From Streptomyces justiciae (GTDB lineage: Bacteria > Actinomycetota > Actinomycetes > Streptomycetales > Streptomycetaceae), in the NCBI RefSeq assembly GCF_015163075.1, contig NZ_JADDXU010000001.1, forward strand, positions 186,001-250,000: a DNA stretch of 64,000 nucleotides, read 5' to 3'. Position 1 is the first letter of the stretch. Every line of letters starts with the position of its first letter. The notes beneath the pieces are model-generated. The model was not told where the DNA came from and did no database searches. It saw only the letters and a list, made by a program, of their open reading frames with translations. Below are positions 33,717 through 41,734 of this stretch, piece by piece. The position numbers were made by a program, and so were the translations under genes.

Positions 33717-35015
33717 ATGTCACGTTTCCGGATGTACCCGACGCCTGTGCAGGAGCGGCAGATGCTGCTGCACTGCGCGCACGCCCGGTACGTCTGGAAC
33801 CTCGCCGTCGAGCAGCACGCGCACTGGCGCAGATGGCGCAAGTCCGCGCCCGGTTTCGCGGAGCAGTGCCGCCAGCTCACCGAAGCCCGACGCGACAACG
33901 AATGGCTCGGCGCTGGGAACGCCGACGTGCAGCAGCAGGCACTCAAGGACTTCGCCAAGGCCAAGAACGCCCGCTTCGCCTCCGGATTCGGCGAGCCGAC
34001 ATGGCGTAAGAAGTACCGGCACGAGGGCTTTAGAGTCATCGGCACCGACCGTGTGCCCGAGTGCAACGAGGACGGCACGCCGAAGCTGAACACGAAGACC
34101 GGCAAGCAGGTCATGGGCCGGTCCGTCGTCGTGCACAGGCTCAACCGCAGGTGGGCCCAGGTCAAGGTGCCTGGCTGCGGCTGGGTGCGATTCCGCCTCA
34201 GTGTGAGGGGCAAGTGCGCCCGGCTGCCCGACGCGAAAACGTTCCGGGTCACCTTCCGCAACGGTCAGTGGCATGTGGCGTTCGCCGTCATCCCCGAGCC
34301 GACCCCGGCCCCGGGTACGGGCGGGGTCATCGGCATCGACCGGGGTGTGAAGATCACGGCCGCGCTGTCGGACGGCCGCACCCTCAACTGCCCTCAGCTC
34401 ACCACCCGCGAACGCGCCCAGATTCGCAAGCGCCAGCGGCGGGCGGCACGCGCACCCAAGGGCAGCGAGACCAAGACCGCCGAATACGCAAAGGCTGCGA
34501 AACTCAAGGCCCGGGAGGCGAACCGGCGCAAGGACTGGTGCGAGAAGACCAGCACCATGCTCGCCACGTCGTACGGCCTGATCCGGTTCGAGAGGCTGAA
34601 CATCAAGAACATGACCCGCTCGGCCAAGGGCACGATCGCCGAGCCGGGCACGCGGGTCGCCCAGAAGGCCGGCATGAACCGAGCCATCCTCGCCCAAGGC
34701 TGGGGCCTGCTGCGCCAGCGCACCGAACACAAAGCCCCCGGCCGGGTCGAAGACGTACCCGCCCCGTACACCAGTCTGCGGTGCAGTAACTGCGGATGGA
34801 TCGACAAGAACTCGCGCAAGAGCCAAGCCGAGTTCGAGTGCTCCTCCTGCGGCTTCACCTGCAACGCGGACACCAACGCGAGTACCAATGTCGCGGCAGG
34901 ACAGGGCGGGATCCCTCGCCCCCGGCGATCAGCCGGTGCCGGAGGGACGACATCCCGCAAGGGGTCGAGCGTCCGTGAACCTCAGTCCAAATGGGCTGGA
35001 ATCCCCCTCTTTTAA
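33717..35015 (+). CDS. tnpB: TnpB RNA-guided nuclease of an IS605-like element
   Basis: This 432-residue protein has the TnpB layout: an N-terminal wedge/REC part (RMYPTPVQERQMLLHCAHARYVWNLAV), and a split RuvC domain with Asp208 (GIDRGVK), Glu292 (RFERLNIKNM) and Asp385 (CNADTNAS). The zinc finger has Cys356/Cys359 and Cys375/Cys378. The catalytic triad is intact, unlike the exapted, inactive TldR-type relatives. TnpB proteins use an RNA copied from the element's right end to cut the donor site after transposition and so favour element retention. ATG 33717 opens MSRFRMYP; the longer frame is unlikely. Confidence 0.93.
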   Translation: MSRFRMYPTPVQERQMLLHCAHARYVWNLAVEQHAHWRRWRKSAPGFAEQCRQLTEARRDNEWLGAGNADVQQQALKDFAKAKNARFASGFGEPTWRKKYRHEGFRVIGTDRVPECNEDGTPKLNTKTGKQVMGRSVVVHRLNRRWAQVKVPGCGWVRFRLSVRGKCARLPDAKTFRVTFRNGQWHVAFAVIPEPTPAPGTGGVIGIDRGVKITAALSDGRTLNCPQLTTRERAQIRKRQRRAARAPKGSETKTAEYAKAAKLKAREANRRKDWCEKTSTMLATSYGLIRFERLNIKNMTRSAKGTIAEPGTRVAQKAGMNRAILAQGWGLLRQRTEHKAPGRVEDVPAPYTSLRCSNCGWIDKNSRKSQAEFECSSCGFTCNADTNASTNVAAGQGGIPRPRRSAGAGGTTSRKGSSVREPQSKWAGIPLF

Positions 35016-35022
35016 GAGGGGG
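35003..35022 (+). ncRNA. Terminal hairpin of the TnpB guide-RNA (reRNA) region
   Basis: CCCCCTCTT (35003-35011) pairs with AAGAGGGGG (35014-35022) across a two-base loop, overlapping the last codons of tnpB and followed by AGGATGTC. In this element class the RNA scaffold covers the tnpB 3' end and right end, and the guide is the flanking DNA just after it, here starting near 35033. Confidence 0.6.
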
Positions 35023-35051
35023 AGGATGTCAACTGTTCTCCAACACCACGA

Positions 35052-35402
35052 ACCGAACCCCCGCTGCTGACCCATGAACTCTTCGCCGCGCCCCTCGGCG
35101 GCCGCTGGTCCGACGCGCTCGGTGACGGCGGGATGCTCGGGGGCGCGGGGCTGGTGTACGCAGCCCTCTTCGCGCTCGTCGCGGTCGTCGCCGCTTTCAA
35201 CTACCGGCGTGCCAAGCGCACCATGCCGGTCCCGGTCACCGATGGGGAGGCCGTACCCGGCATGGGGGCGATGACCAAGGTCATGCCGTTCATGTCCTTC
35301 TTCACGCTCTTCACCGTGGCGGTGGTGCCGCTGGCCGCCGCGCTCTACGTCGTGACCAGTACGACCTGGAGCGCGGTGGAGCGGGCCTTCCTGTACCGCT
35401 GA
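35052..35402 (+). pseudogene. 5'-truncated YidC/Oxa1-family insertase
   Basis: From about 35061 the frame reads LLTHELFAAPLGGRWSDAL and continues with two membrane segments (LVYAALFALVAVVAAF; FMSFFTLFTVAVVPLAAALYVVTS) to ERAFLYR and TGA 35400-35402. This is the C-terminal third (about 115 residues) of a YidC/Oxa1 membrane insertase. The N-terminal two-thirds are missing: the sequence directly upstream is the right end of the IS605-like element. No matching N-terminal part is found on the left side of the element. Probably a dead paralogue; Streptomyces keep an essential YidC elsewhere. Confidence 0.75.
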
Positions 35403-35532
35403 GCCCCGGCGGGCGGGCGGTCCAGTCCGTGAACCGGGTATTGCGGACTGGACGCCGACCTTGGAGGATCGACCAGTCATCCGATGGCTGCACCCGTCGG
35501 AGGGCGCCCCGCGATCGAGGGAGATTGTGATC

Positions 35533-36390
35533 ATGAAGCTGCTGCGAGTCGGTACGGCGGGAGCGGAGACGCCCGCGCTGCTCGACGGCGAGGGTGTCCT
35601 GCGGGACCTCTCCGGTGTCGTCCCCGACCTCGACGGAGCACTGCTCGCCGACGCCGACGCGCTGGGCCGGATCCGGGCCGCGGCCGAGGCGGGCACGCTG
35701 CCCGCGCTGGACCCGACCGGGCTGCGGATCGGACCGCCGCTCGCCCGCATCGGCAAGGTCGTCTGCATCGGCCTGAACTACCACGACCACGCCCGCGAGA
35801 CCGGCGCCCAGCCGCCCGCCGAGCCGGTGATCTTCTTCAAGGCCGCCGACACGGTCGTGGGCCCGAACGACACGGTGCTCGTCCCTCGCGGGTCGGTGCA
35901 GACCGACTGGGAGGTCGAGCTGGCGGTCGTCATCGGACGTACGGCCCGCTATGTCGAGTCGGCGGAGGCGGCGCTCTCGCATGTCGCCGGGTACGCGGTG
36001 TCGCACGACGTGTCCGAGCGGGAGTTCCAGCTGGAGCGCGGCGGGACGTGGGACAAGGGCAAGAACTGCGAGACGTTCAATCCGCTGGGGCCGTGGCTGG
36101 TGACGGCGGACGAGGTGCCTGACCCGCAGAACCTGTCGTTGAAGCTGTGGGTCAACGGGGAGTTGAAGCAGGACGGTACGACGGCCGAGCAGATCTTCCC
36201 GGTGGCGGAAGTGGTGCGGTACGTCAGCCAGTTCATGACCTTGTACCCCGGGGATGTCATCAACACGGGGACGCCCGCGGGGGTTGCGTTGGGGGCGCCT
36301 GAGCCGAAGCCGTTCCTGCGGGCGGGGGATGTGGTGGAGCTGGAGATCGAGGGGCTTGGTCGTCAGCGGCAGGAGTTGAAGGACGCCTGA
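35533..36390 (+). CDS. Fumarylacetoacetate hydrolase-family protein
   Basis: This 285-residue enzyme has the FAH barrel with IGKVVCIGLNYHDHA, the metal-binding DWEVELAVVIG (Glu-x-Glu), SHDVSEREFQ and the C-terminal NTGTPAGVALG. Members hydrolyse or isomerise C-C bonds in oxo-acids (ureidoglycolate lyase, 2-hydroxyhepta-2,4-diene-1,7-dioate isomerase or oxaloacetate decarboxylase types); which one is not decided here. ATG 35533 has GAGGGAG 8 bases upstream. It stands alone next to the truncated yidC. Confidence 0.9.
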   Translation: MKLLRVGTAGAETPALLDGEGVLRDLSGVVPDLDGALLADADALGRIRAAAEAGTLPALDPTGLRIGPPLARIGKVVCIGLNYHDHARETGAQPPAEPVIFFKAADTVVGPNDTVLVPRGSVQTDWEVELAVVIGRTARYVESAEAALSHVAGYAVSHDVSEREFQLERGGTWDKGKNCETFNPLGPWLVTADEVPDPQNLSLKLWVNGELKQDGTTAEQIFPVAEVVRYVSQFMTLYPGDVINTGTPAGVALGAPEPKPFLRAGDVVELEIEGLGRQRQELKDA

Positions 36391-36395
36391 GGGGT

Positions 36396-36460
36396 GGGGC
36401 GCGGGGTTTGTGCGGCGGCTGCGGGTGGTTCGTGGTTGCTCGCGCAGTTCCCCGCGCCCC
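36396..36460. terminator. Convergent-gene hairpin, common Streptomyces intergenic repeat type
   Basis: GGGGCGCGGGG (36396-36406) and CCCCGCGCCCC (36450-36460) are perfect 11-bp arms around a 43-base loop rich in CGTGG and GCGGC words. It lies between the FAH gene and the convergent UPF0303 gene. The CGCAGTTCCCCGCGCCCC wording is, from general familiarity, frequent between Streptomyces genes. Confidence 0.65.
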
Positions 36461-36469
36461 TGGGGGCAG

Positions 36470-36979
36470 CTACTGATCCTTGCTCAGGAACTCCTCCAGC
36501 GCCTCCACCACGAGCTTGTGGTCCTGCAACTGCGGCAAACCGCTCACCGTCACCGATCCGATGACCCCTGCGCCCTCCACCGTGATCGGGAACGAACCCC
36601 CGTGGGCCGCGTACTCGTCCGGGTCCAGGCGAGAGCTCTCCTCGAAGGTCGTGCCCTTGGCGCGGAAGCGGGCGCCCACCAGGTAGGACGCGGAACCGTA
36701 GCGTTCGACCACCCGGCGCTTGCGGTTGATCCAGGCGTCGTTGTCGGGGGCGGAGCCCGGCAGGGCGGCGTGGAAGAGCTGTTGGCCGGCCCGGTGGATG
36801 TCGATCGCCACCGGGGCCTGGCGCTCGCGGGCCAGGTCCACCAGCAGGGAGCCCAGCGCCCAGGCGTCGTCATGGGTGAACCGGCGGAAGACCAGACGGC
36901 GTTCCTGGGCCTCCAACTCCTCGATCGGCGGGGTCAGTTCCGGATGGAACTTCGGGGTCAGCTCGGTGTTGTGGGTCAC
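36470..36979 (-). CDS. UPF0303 / heme-degrading-domain (DUF336, HbpS-like) protein
   Basis: This 169-residue protein has the DUF336 fold: ELEAQERRLVFRRFTHDDAWALG, an APVAIDIHRAGQQLFHAALPG core, RVVERYGSASYLVGARFR, and the closing ITVEGAGVIGSVTVSGLPQLQDHKLV, here cited in part. HbpS-type relatives bind heme or cobalamin or protect against redox stress. The GTG start at 36979 overlaps the stop of the Gfo/Idh/MocA gene (GTGA), so the two are co-translated, and the pair is probably controlled by the divergent ROK regulator. Confidence 0.85.
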   Translation of the reverse strand: MTHNTELTPKFHPELTPPIEELEAQERRLVFRRFTHDDAWALGSLLVDLARERQAPVAIDIHRAGQQLFHAALPGSAPDNDAWINRKRRVVERYGSASYLVGARFRAKGTTFEESSRLDPDEYAAHGGSFPITVEGAGVIGSVTVSGLPQLQDHKLVVEALEEFLSKDQ

Positions 36980-38073
36980 AGCTTCACCACCACTCCGTCG
37001 TGGGCCGAACGGCGGGCCGCCTCCAGTACGTCGAGGGCGGCGGCCGCCTGAGTCGCGGTCACCGGGTTGGGACCGCCGTCGAGCAGGGCTTTCGCCACGG
37101 CCGCATAGTAAGCGGGGTAGTCCCCGGCGAGGGTCGGTTCGGCGCGTCCGCCGCCGGTCACCGGGGATTCCCCGGCGCCGACGCGACCCCACATCGACTC
37201 GGGTTCGAGACCCCAGTCCTCGTCGGTCCCCGGCCGCTTGCCGTCCCGCAGAGCCGACTCCTGGGGGTCGAGGCCGTACTTCACGTACCCCGCCTCGGAG
37301 CCCAGCACCCGGAAGCGCGGGCCGAGTTGGGCGGTGGTCGCGGAGACGTAGAGGTGGGAGCGGACGCCGTTCGCGTGGGTGAGGGCGATGAACGTGTCGT
37401 CGTCGACGGAGGCGCCGGCCCGCCGGATGTCCGCCTCGGCGTACACGGAGGTCACGGGGCCGAAGAGGACGAGCGCCTGGTCGACGACATGGCTGCCGAG
37501 GTCGTACAGCAGACCTCCGATCTCTGCCGGGTCGCCGGACTCCCGCCAGCCGCCCTTCGGCTGCGGCCGCCACCGCTCGAAGCGCGACTCGAAGCGCCAT
37601 ACGTCGCCCAGGGCGCCCTCGGCGAGCAGCTTGCGGAGCGTCAGGAAGTCGTTGTCCCAACGGCGGTTCTGGAAGACGGAGAGGAGCAGGCCCCGCTCTT
37701 CGGCGAGGGCCGCCAGCTCGCGCGCCTCGGCCGCGGTGCCGGCGACGGGCTTGTCGACGACGACCGGGAGGCCGGCCTTCAGGGCGGTCGTGGCGAGCTG
37801 GACGTGCGTCTTGTTGGGGGACGCGATGACGATCAGGTCGAGGTCGGCGGCCCGTTGCTCGAACAGCTCGTCGGGGGTCGCGGCGACGCGTACGTCCGGG
37901 AACTCGGCGCGGGCCTGCTCCTGGCGCTCGGGGTTCGAGGTGACCACCGTGTCGAGGGCGAGGCCCGCGGTGGCCGCGATCAGCGGGGCGTGGAAGACGG
38001 AGCCGGCGAGGCCGTATCCGATGAGGCCCACGCGGAGGGGGGCCTCGGGGATGCCAGGAGTCGTACCAGTCAT
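36976..38073 (-). CDS. Gfo/Idh/MocA-family oxidoreductase
   Basis: This 365-residue NAD(P)-dependent sugar or inositol dehydrogenase-like enzyme has a Rossmann start (LRVGLIGYGLAGSVFHAPLI), the DKPVAGT motif with the conserved Lys, the NRRWDNDF stretch, and GGLLYDLGSHVVDQALVLFG in the C-terminal domain with the active-site Asp/His pair. ATG 38073 follows GGGGGT. It leads a two-gene operon with the UPF0303 gene and faces a ROK regulator across 56 bases that hold a perfect palindrome. The substrate is probably a sugar or sugar acid. Confidence 0.92.
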   Translation of the reverse strand: MTGTTPGIPEAPLRVGLIGYGLAGSVFHAPLIAATAGLALDTVVTSNPERQEQARAEFPDVRVAATPDELFEQRAADLDLIVIASPNKTHVQLATTALKAGLPVVVDKPVAGTAAEARELAALAEERGLLLSVFQNRRWDNDFLTLRKLLAEGALGDVWRFESRFERWRPQPKGGWRESGDPAEIGGLLYDLGSHVVDQALVLFGPVTSVYAEADIRRAGASVDDDTFIALTHANGVRSHLYVSATTAQLGPRFRVLGSEAGYVKYGLDPQESALRDGKRPGTDEDWGLEPESMWGRVGAGESPVTGGGRAEPTLAGDYPAYYAAVAKALLDGGPNPVTATQAAAALDVLEAARRSAHDGVVVKL

Positions 38074-38080
38074 GACCCCC

Positions 38081-38105
38081 ACTTTCGCAACGCTGTTGCC
38101 AAAGT
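38081..38105. promoter_or_regulatory. ROK-type operator palindrome
   Basis: ACTTTCGCAAC (38081-38091), GCT, GTTGCCAAAGT (38095-38105) form an inverted repeat with 10 of 11 arm positions matching. It is the only strong palindrome in the 56-bp gap between the Gfo/Idh/MocA and ROK genes, and resembles the TTTGCAAC/GTTGCAAA half-sites of ROK and related sugar repressors. It lies 8 bases from the oxidoreductase start codon. Confidence 0.75.
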
Positions 38106-38123
38106 GCAAGCACAGGCGACAAT
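38096..38123 (+). promoter_or_regulatory. Putative promoter giving a leaderless ROK transcript
   Basis: TTGCCA (38096-38101) and GACAAT (38118-38123) are spaced by 16 bases. Transcription would start near 38130, at the GTG start codon, implying a leaderless mRNA, which is common in Streptomyces. The -35 lies within the right arm of the operator, so binding of the regulator would block its own promoter. Confidence 0.5.
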
Positions 38124-38129
38124 GGGGGC

Positions 38130-39206
38130 GTGAACAGGACGAACGTCGGCGCCAACCTCCCGGCTCTGCGCAGCCACAACACCGCACTGGTGCTGGACCT
38201 GCTGCGCACCGCCGGTGGCGACGGCATCAGTCGGCTGGAGCTCGCCGAGCGCACCGGGCTGACCCCGCAGGCCGTCAGCAAGATCACCGGGCGGCTGCGG
38301 GAGGAGGGCCTCGCGGCGGAGGCGGGTCGCCGCGCGTCCACCGGGGGCAAGCCGCGCACGGTGCTGCGGCTGGTGCCGGAGGCCGGGCATGCGATCGGCG
38401 TGCATCTGGACCGGGACGAGCTGCGGGCGGTACTGGTCGATCTGGACGGGGCCGTGGTGGGGGAGCGGTGCCTGCCGATGGACCTGGGGGCGGGTGCCGA
38501 GGCGGTCGTGGAGGGGGTGGCCCGGGCGGCGGAGGGGCTGGCCGAATCTGTGGCGTCGGTGCTCGGGGTGGGGGTGGCGCTGCCCGGGCCGCTCGACCAT
38601 GTGCGGGGCGTGCTGCACCGGGTCACGGGGTTTCCGGAATGGGACGGGTTTCCGCTGCGGGACGCGCTCGCGGCGCGGCTTGGGCTGCCGGTCGTCGTGG
38701 ACAAGGACACCAACGCCGCCGCGCTGGGGCTGGCGGTCGCGGACGAGGGCGCCTCCTTCGCCTACCTGCACCTCGGGACCGGGCTCGGTGCCGGGCTGGT
38801 GATCGGCGGGGTCGTGCACCGGGGGGCCAGGACCGGGGCGGGCGAGTTCGGCCATCAGGTGGTCCAGCTGGACGGGCCGGTGTGCGGGTGCGGCAACCGG
38901 GGCTGTATCGAGGCGTTGTGCCTGGGCGCGGTGGGGCGTGGGGACGTGGCGGAGGCGGCGCGGGTGCTGGGGGTCGGGGCCGCGAACCTGGTCGGGCTGC
39001 TGGACATCGACCTGGTGCTGCTGGGCGGACGTACGGTCGCCTCGGCGCCGGAGGAGTTCGTGGCCGGGGTACGGGCGGTACTGCGGGAGCGGGCCCGGGG
39101 CGAGGAGGCGGTGCCGGTGCGGATCGCTCCCGGCGGGGTGCGCGGGGTGGCGGAGGGCGCGGCCCAGTCGCTGCTGGCACCGCTGTTCGGGAGGGCGGAC
39201 GGGTGA
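38130..39206 (+). CDS. ROK-family transcriptional regulator
   Basis: This 358-residue repressor has an N-terminal winged HTH (about 10-65: LPALRSHNTALVLDLLRTAG, LELAERTGLTPQAVSKI) and a ROK sugar-kinase-like domain. That domain shows HLGTGLGAGLVIGG, the ROK zinc motif region GEFGHQVVQLDGPVCGCGNRGCIE (here in parts: GEFGH with the conserved His, then CGCGNRGC) and VVDKDTNAAALG. GTG 38130 is the start; no ribosome site is visible, consistent with leaderless translation. It probably represses the divergent oxidoreductase operon in response to a sugar. Its last codons lie in a 45-bp tandem repeat. Confidence 0.92.
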   Translation: MNRTNVGANLPALRSHNTALVLDLLRTAGGDGISRLELAERTGLTPQAVSKITGRLREEGLAAEAGRRASTGGKPRTVLRLVPEAGHAIGVHLDRDELRAVLVDLDGAVVGERCLPMDLGAGAEAVVEGVARAAEGLAESVASVLGVGVALPGPLDHVRGVLHRVTGFPEWDGFPLRDALAARLGLPVVVDKDTNAAALGLAVADEGASFAYLHLGTGLGAGLVIGGVVHRGARTGAGEFGHQVVQLDGPVCGCGNRGCIEALCLGAVGRGDVAEAARVLGVGAANLVGLLDIDLVLLGGRTVASAPEEFVAGVRAVLRERARGEEAVPVRIAPGGVRGVAEGAAQSLLAPLFGRADG

Positions 39207-39342
39207 CGCGGCCGGGTCCGAGGCCCGCTTTTCAGGGCGGCGGACGGGTGACGCGGCGGGGTCCGAGGCCCGCTGTTCAGGGCTGCGGGCGGGTGACGCG
39301 GCGGGGTCCGAGGCCCGCTTCTCAGGGCTGCGGACGGGTGAC
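39198..39342. repeat. 45-bp tandem repeat (3 full units plus a partial)
   Basis: Units at 39198-39242, 39243-39287 and 39288-39332, plus a partial copy to 39342, share GGGTGACGCGGCGGGGTCCG and the following AGGCCCGCT-TTCAGGGC part. The first unit contains the end and TGA stop of the ROK gene, so the repeat looks like serial duplication of that gene's 3' end, each copy carrying the stop codon again. Confidence 0.85.
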
Positions 39343-39439
39343 CGCGCCGCGCCGCGCGCCCGCCGATCGGGCGGGATTCCCTCTCCGACCGGTGCGGCTC
39401 CCCTCGTAAGCCACCCCCACCCGTCATGGTCATGTGTTT

Positions 39440-40165
39440 ATGCGACTGTTCCTGCCTCTCGCCCTCCCCCTCGCCGCGACAGCCGCCCTTCTCCTCGCAC
39501 CCCCCGCCGCGGCGCACGCCGCCCCCGTCTGCGACAGCCCCGACGACACCCGCGCCTTCCCCCTCACCACCCGCATCCACGGCGGCCCCGCCGCCTACGC
39601 ACCCGGCGGCGGCTACGGCACCTGGAATCTGGACCTCACCAACACCACCACCCGCACCTGCGCGGGCATCCACCCGGTCGTCGTCCTCGTCGACAAGGAA
39701 CGCGCCCTCAAGGCCTCGCAGCCCCGCCTGGAGTTCTACGAGGGCGGCGGCCCCCGCCCCGTCCGCTTCGAGACCACCGACGAGGACGAGCTCGTCGGCG
39801 CGTTCGGCGGCGCCGGCCTCACCGTGGGCCCCGGCAGGACCGTCACCGTCAAGCTCCGCCTCGCCCTCACCTCGGACGCCGTGCCGAACGAGGTGACCGC
39901 CAACGCGGCCGTCGTCCAACGCCATGACGACGACGGCGACTGGGTCGGCCAGTCCAACGACTACCGGTTCGCCATCGCCGACGACGACAACACGGCTACC
40001 GCCGCCCCGGAGGACCGGCCGGTGACAGGGGACGAGGACCGCCTCCCGTACGTCGAGGAACTCGCCCGTACCGGCCTCGGCCCGGCGGGCCCCGCCCTCG
40101 CCGCCGCCACCGCCGCGCTCCTCGTCGTCGGCGCCGCCCTCCTCGTGGTCCGACGCCGCCGCTGA
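39440..40165 (+). CDS. Secreted surface protein with LARTG sorting signal
   Basis: This protein of about 241 residues has a signal peptide (LFLPLALPLAATAALLLAPP up to AHA), a beta-rich ectodomain (WNLDLTNTTTRTCAGIHPVV, two Cys) and a C-terminal sortase signal: LARTG, a membrane-spanning stretch (LAAATAALLVVGAALLVV) and RRRR. The LAxTG motif suits a class E sortase such as the one at 32655, so the protein is probably linked to peptidoglycan. ATG 39440 is used; GTG 39434 in the same frame is possible, and there is no good ribosome site for either. The ectodomain family is not recognised. Confidence 0.75.
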   Translation: MRLFLPLALPLAATAALLLAPPAAAHAAPVCDSPDDTRAFPLTTRIHGGPAAYAPGGGYGTWNLDLTNTTTRTCAGIHPVVVLVDKERALKASQPRLEFYEGGGPRPVRFETTDEDELVGAFGGAGLTVGPGRTVTVKLRLALTSDAVPNEVTANAAVVQRHDDDGDWVGQSNDYRFAIADDDNTATAAPEDRPVTGDEDRLPYVEELARTGLGPAGPALAAATAALLVVGAALLVVRRRR

Positions 40166-40292
40166 CCGCGGAGGTACCGGGTGATCGACGGGGTCAGGAT
40201 CACGACTTCCTGACTAGGCTGAGGGGCGTCGGTACGCCGTGGTTCCGGCGCTCCCAGCCTGTCCCCGCACCATCGCCTGGAGTTCGAAGCAC

Positions 40293-41072
40293 ATGCCCGA
40301 CCGCAAGGCCATCGATTCGTGGCTCACCGACATGGACGGCGTACTCATCCACGAGGGCGTGCCGATTCCCGGCGCCGACGCCTTCCTGAAGAAGCTGCGC
40401 GAGTCCGGCAAGCCCTTCCTGGTGCTCACCAACAACTCCATCTACACCCCGCGCGACCTGCACGCGCGCCTGCGCCGCATGGGCCTCGACGTGCCGATCG
40501 AGTCCATCTGGACCTCGGCCCTGGCCACCGCCCAGTTCCTGGACGACCAGCGGCCGGGCGGCTCGGCGTACGTCATCGGCGAGGCCGGTCTGACCACCGC
40601 GCTGCACGACATCGGGTACATCCTCACCGACCACGAGCCCGACTACGTCGTCCTCGGCGAGACCCGGACGTACTCCTTCGAGGCCATGACCAAGGCGGTC
40701 CGGCTCATCAACGCCGGCGCCCGCTTCATCTGCACCAACCCCGACGAGACCGGCCCCTCCACCGAGGGCCCGCTCCCCGCCACCGGTGCGGTCGCCGCCC
40801 TCATCACCAAGGCGACCGGCAAGCAGCCCTACTTCGCGGGCAAGCCCAACCCCCTGATGATGCGCACCGGTCTCAACGCGATCGGCGCGCACTCCGAGAC
40901 CAGCGCGATGATCGGCGACCGTATGGACACCGACGTGCTGGCCGGCATGGAGGCCGGGATGCAGACGTTCCTCGTGCTGACCGGCCTGACCCGGCCGGAG
41001 CAGGTGGAGGACTTCCCGTACCGGCCGTCGAAGGTCGTGGACTCGATCGCGGACCTCGTCGACCGCGTCTGA
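40293..41072 (+). CDS. HAD-superfamily IIA phosphatase (NagD-like)
   Basis: This 259-residue phosphatase has HAD motif I (WLTDMDGVLIHE with both Asp), motif II (LVLTNNSIYTPRDL), the IIA cap region, the conserved Lys in GKPNPLMM and motif III (MIGDRMDTDVLAGMEAGM). It probably hydrolyses a small phosphate ester (NagD acts on UMP/GMP; other members act on 4-nitrophenyl phosphate or phosphoglycolate). ATG 40293 follows CTGGAG. A hairpin terminator follows. Confidence 0.92.
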   Translation: MPDRKAIDSWLTDMDGVLIHEGVPIPGADAFLKKLRESGKPFLVLTNNSIYTPRDLHARLRRMGLDVPIESIWTSALATAQFLDDQRPGGSAYVIGEAGLTTALHDIGYILTDHEPDYVVLGETRTYSFEAMTKAVRLINAGARFICTNPDETGPSTEGPLPATGAVAALITKATGKQPYFAGKPNPLMMRTGLNAIGAHSETSAMIGDRMDTDVLAGMEAGMQTFLVLTGLTRPEQVEDFPYRPSKVVDSIADLVDRV

Positions 41073-41109
41073 AACGCCCGCACCACGAAATCCACCCCGT
41101 ACGGAGCAA

Positions 41110-41143
41110 CGACGGCCCCCTTGAGGATGCGGGGCCGCCGTCG
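41110..41143. terminator. Hairpin terminator after the HAD gene
   Basis: CGACGGCCCC (from 41110) pairs with GGGGCCGCCGTCG (41131-41143) with a short bulge, 38 bases after the HAD-phosphatase stop. Confidence 0.6.
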
Positions 41144-41176
41144 CGGGGGGAGTCTCCAGGTATCTGGAGGTTCACG

Positions 41177-41728
41177 ATGGGCTCACTACGCATCACTCTC
41201 TGTGCCGGACTGCTCGGCGTCGCCTTCCTCACCCCGGCGGCCCACGCGGCGGACGGAGGGGACGGAGGGGGCGTCGCGGTCACCCCGGCGTCCCCCGCCC
41301 CGGGGACCGACGTCGCCCTGCGGGTGAGCGGCTGCGCGAGCAGCAGAACCGGTACGGCGGTCTCCGCGGCGTTCGTCGCCGAGGTACGGCTCACCGGCGC
41401 CGACGGCACCCTCGTCGGCGAGACCCGGGTCCGCACCGAGCTCAAGGCCGGCAGCTACGACGTGAAGATCAGCTGCGGGGACCGGTCCCGCTCGGGCGCC
41501 CTCACCGTCGTAGAAGCACCCGCGCGGTCCTCGGAAGCCCCCGCGCAGCCGTCGCCGTACGCGTCCCCCGTCGCGCCCGTCCACGCGGGCGGCGGCGGTA
41601 CCGCGCAGCATCTCGCCTCCGCCACCGGACCCGGCACCGCGCACGCCGTGACCGGCCTGGTGCTGGCCGGGGTCGCGGCGGCGGCGGTGGCGCTGCGCAG
41701 GTCCCGGCGGAGCCGCAGGAGCGACTGA
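41177..41728 (+). CDS. Secreted protein with C-terminal membrane anchor, partner of the class F sortase
   Basis: This 183-residue protein has a signal peptide ending AHAA (about residue 25), an Ig-like beta domain (AVTPASPAPGTDVALRVSGC ... SYDVKISCGDRS, with one probable disulfide), a Pro/Ser/Ala linker and a C-terminal hydrophobic stretch (GLVLAGVAAAAVALRR) with a basic tail. The region before the stretch reads LASATG rather than a canonical LPxTG or LAxTG. ATG 41177 has GGAGG. The class F sortase gene starts 6 bases after its stop, so the two are one operon and this is its likely substrate or cofactor. Confidence 0.75.
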   Translation: MGSLRITLCAGLLGVAFLTPAAHAADGGDGGGVAVTPASPAPGTDVALRVSGCASSRTGTAVSAAFVAEVRLTGADGTLVGETRVRTELKAGSYDVKISCGDRSRSGALTVVEAPARSSEAPAQPSPYASPVAPVHAGGGGTAQHLASATGPGTAHAVTGLVLAGVAAAAVALRRSRRSRRSD

Positions 41729-41734
41729 CGGGCC

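Larger units (their letters stand above)
33511..35032. mobile_element. IS605-like (IS1341-type, tnpB-only) insertion element
   Basis: The element carries tnpB (33717) and a divergent small RHH gene (33539) but no tnpA. The right end shows the hairpin at 35003-35022 followed by AGGATGTC, the usual terminus of Streptomyces IS605-type elements. A palindrome (CATGCCAC ... GTGGTGGCATG, about 33697-33719) lies between the two genes. Both flanks look broken: a gene remnant on the left and a 5'-truncated yidC on the right. Exact ends are approximate. Confidence 0.6.

Noticed and set aside
33717..35015. Inactive TldR-like regulator derived from TnpB
   Set aside because: All three RuvC acidic residues and the zinc-finger Cys are present, so it looks like a catalytically competent TnpB.
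39198..39342. Possible CRISPR-like spaced repeat
   Set aside because: The 45-bp units are contiguous and have no variable spacers, so this is a plain tandem duplication.
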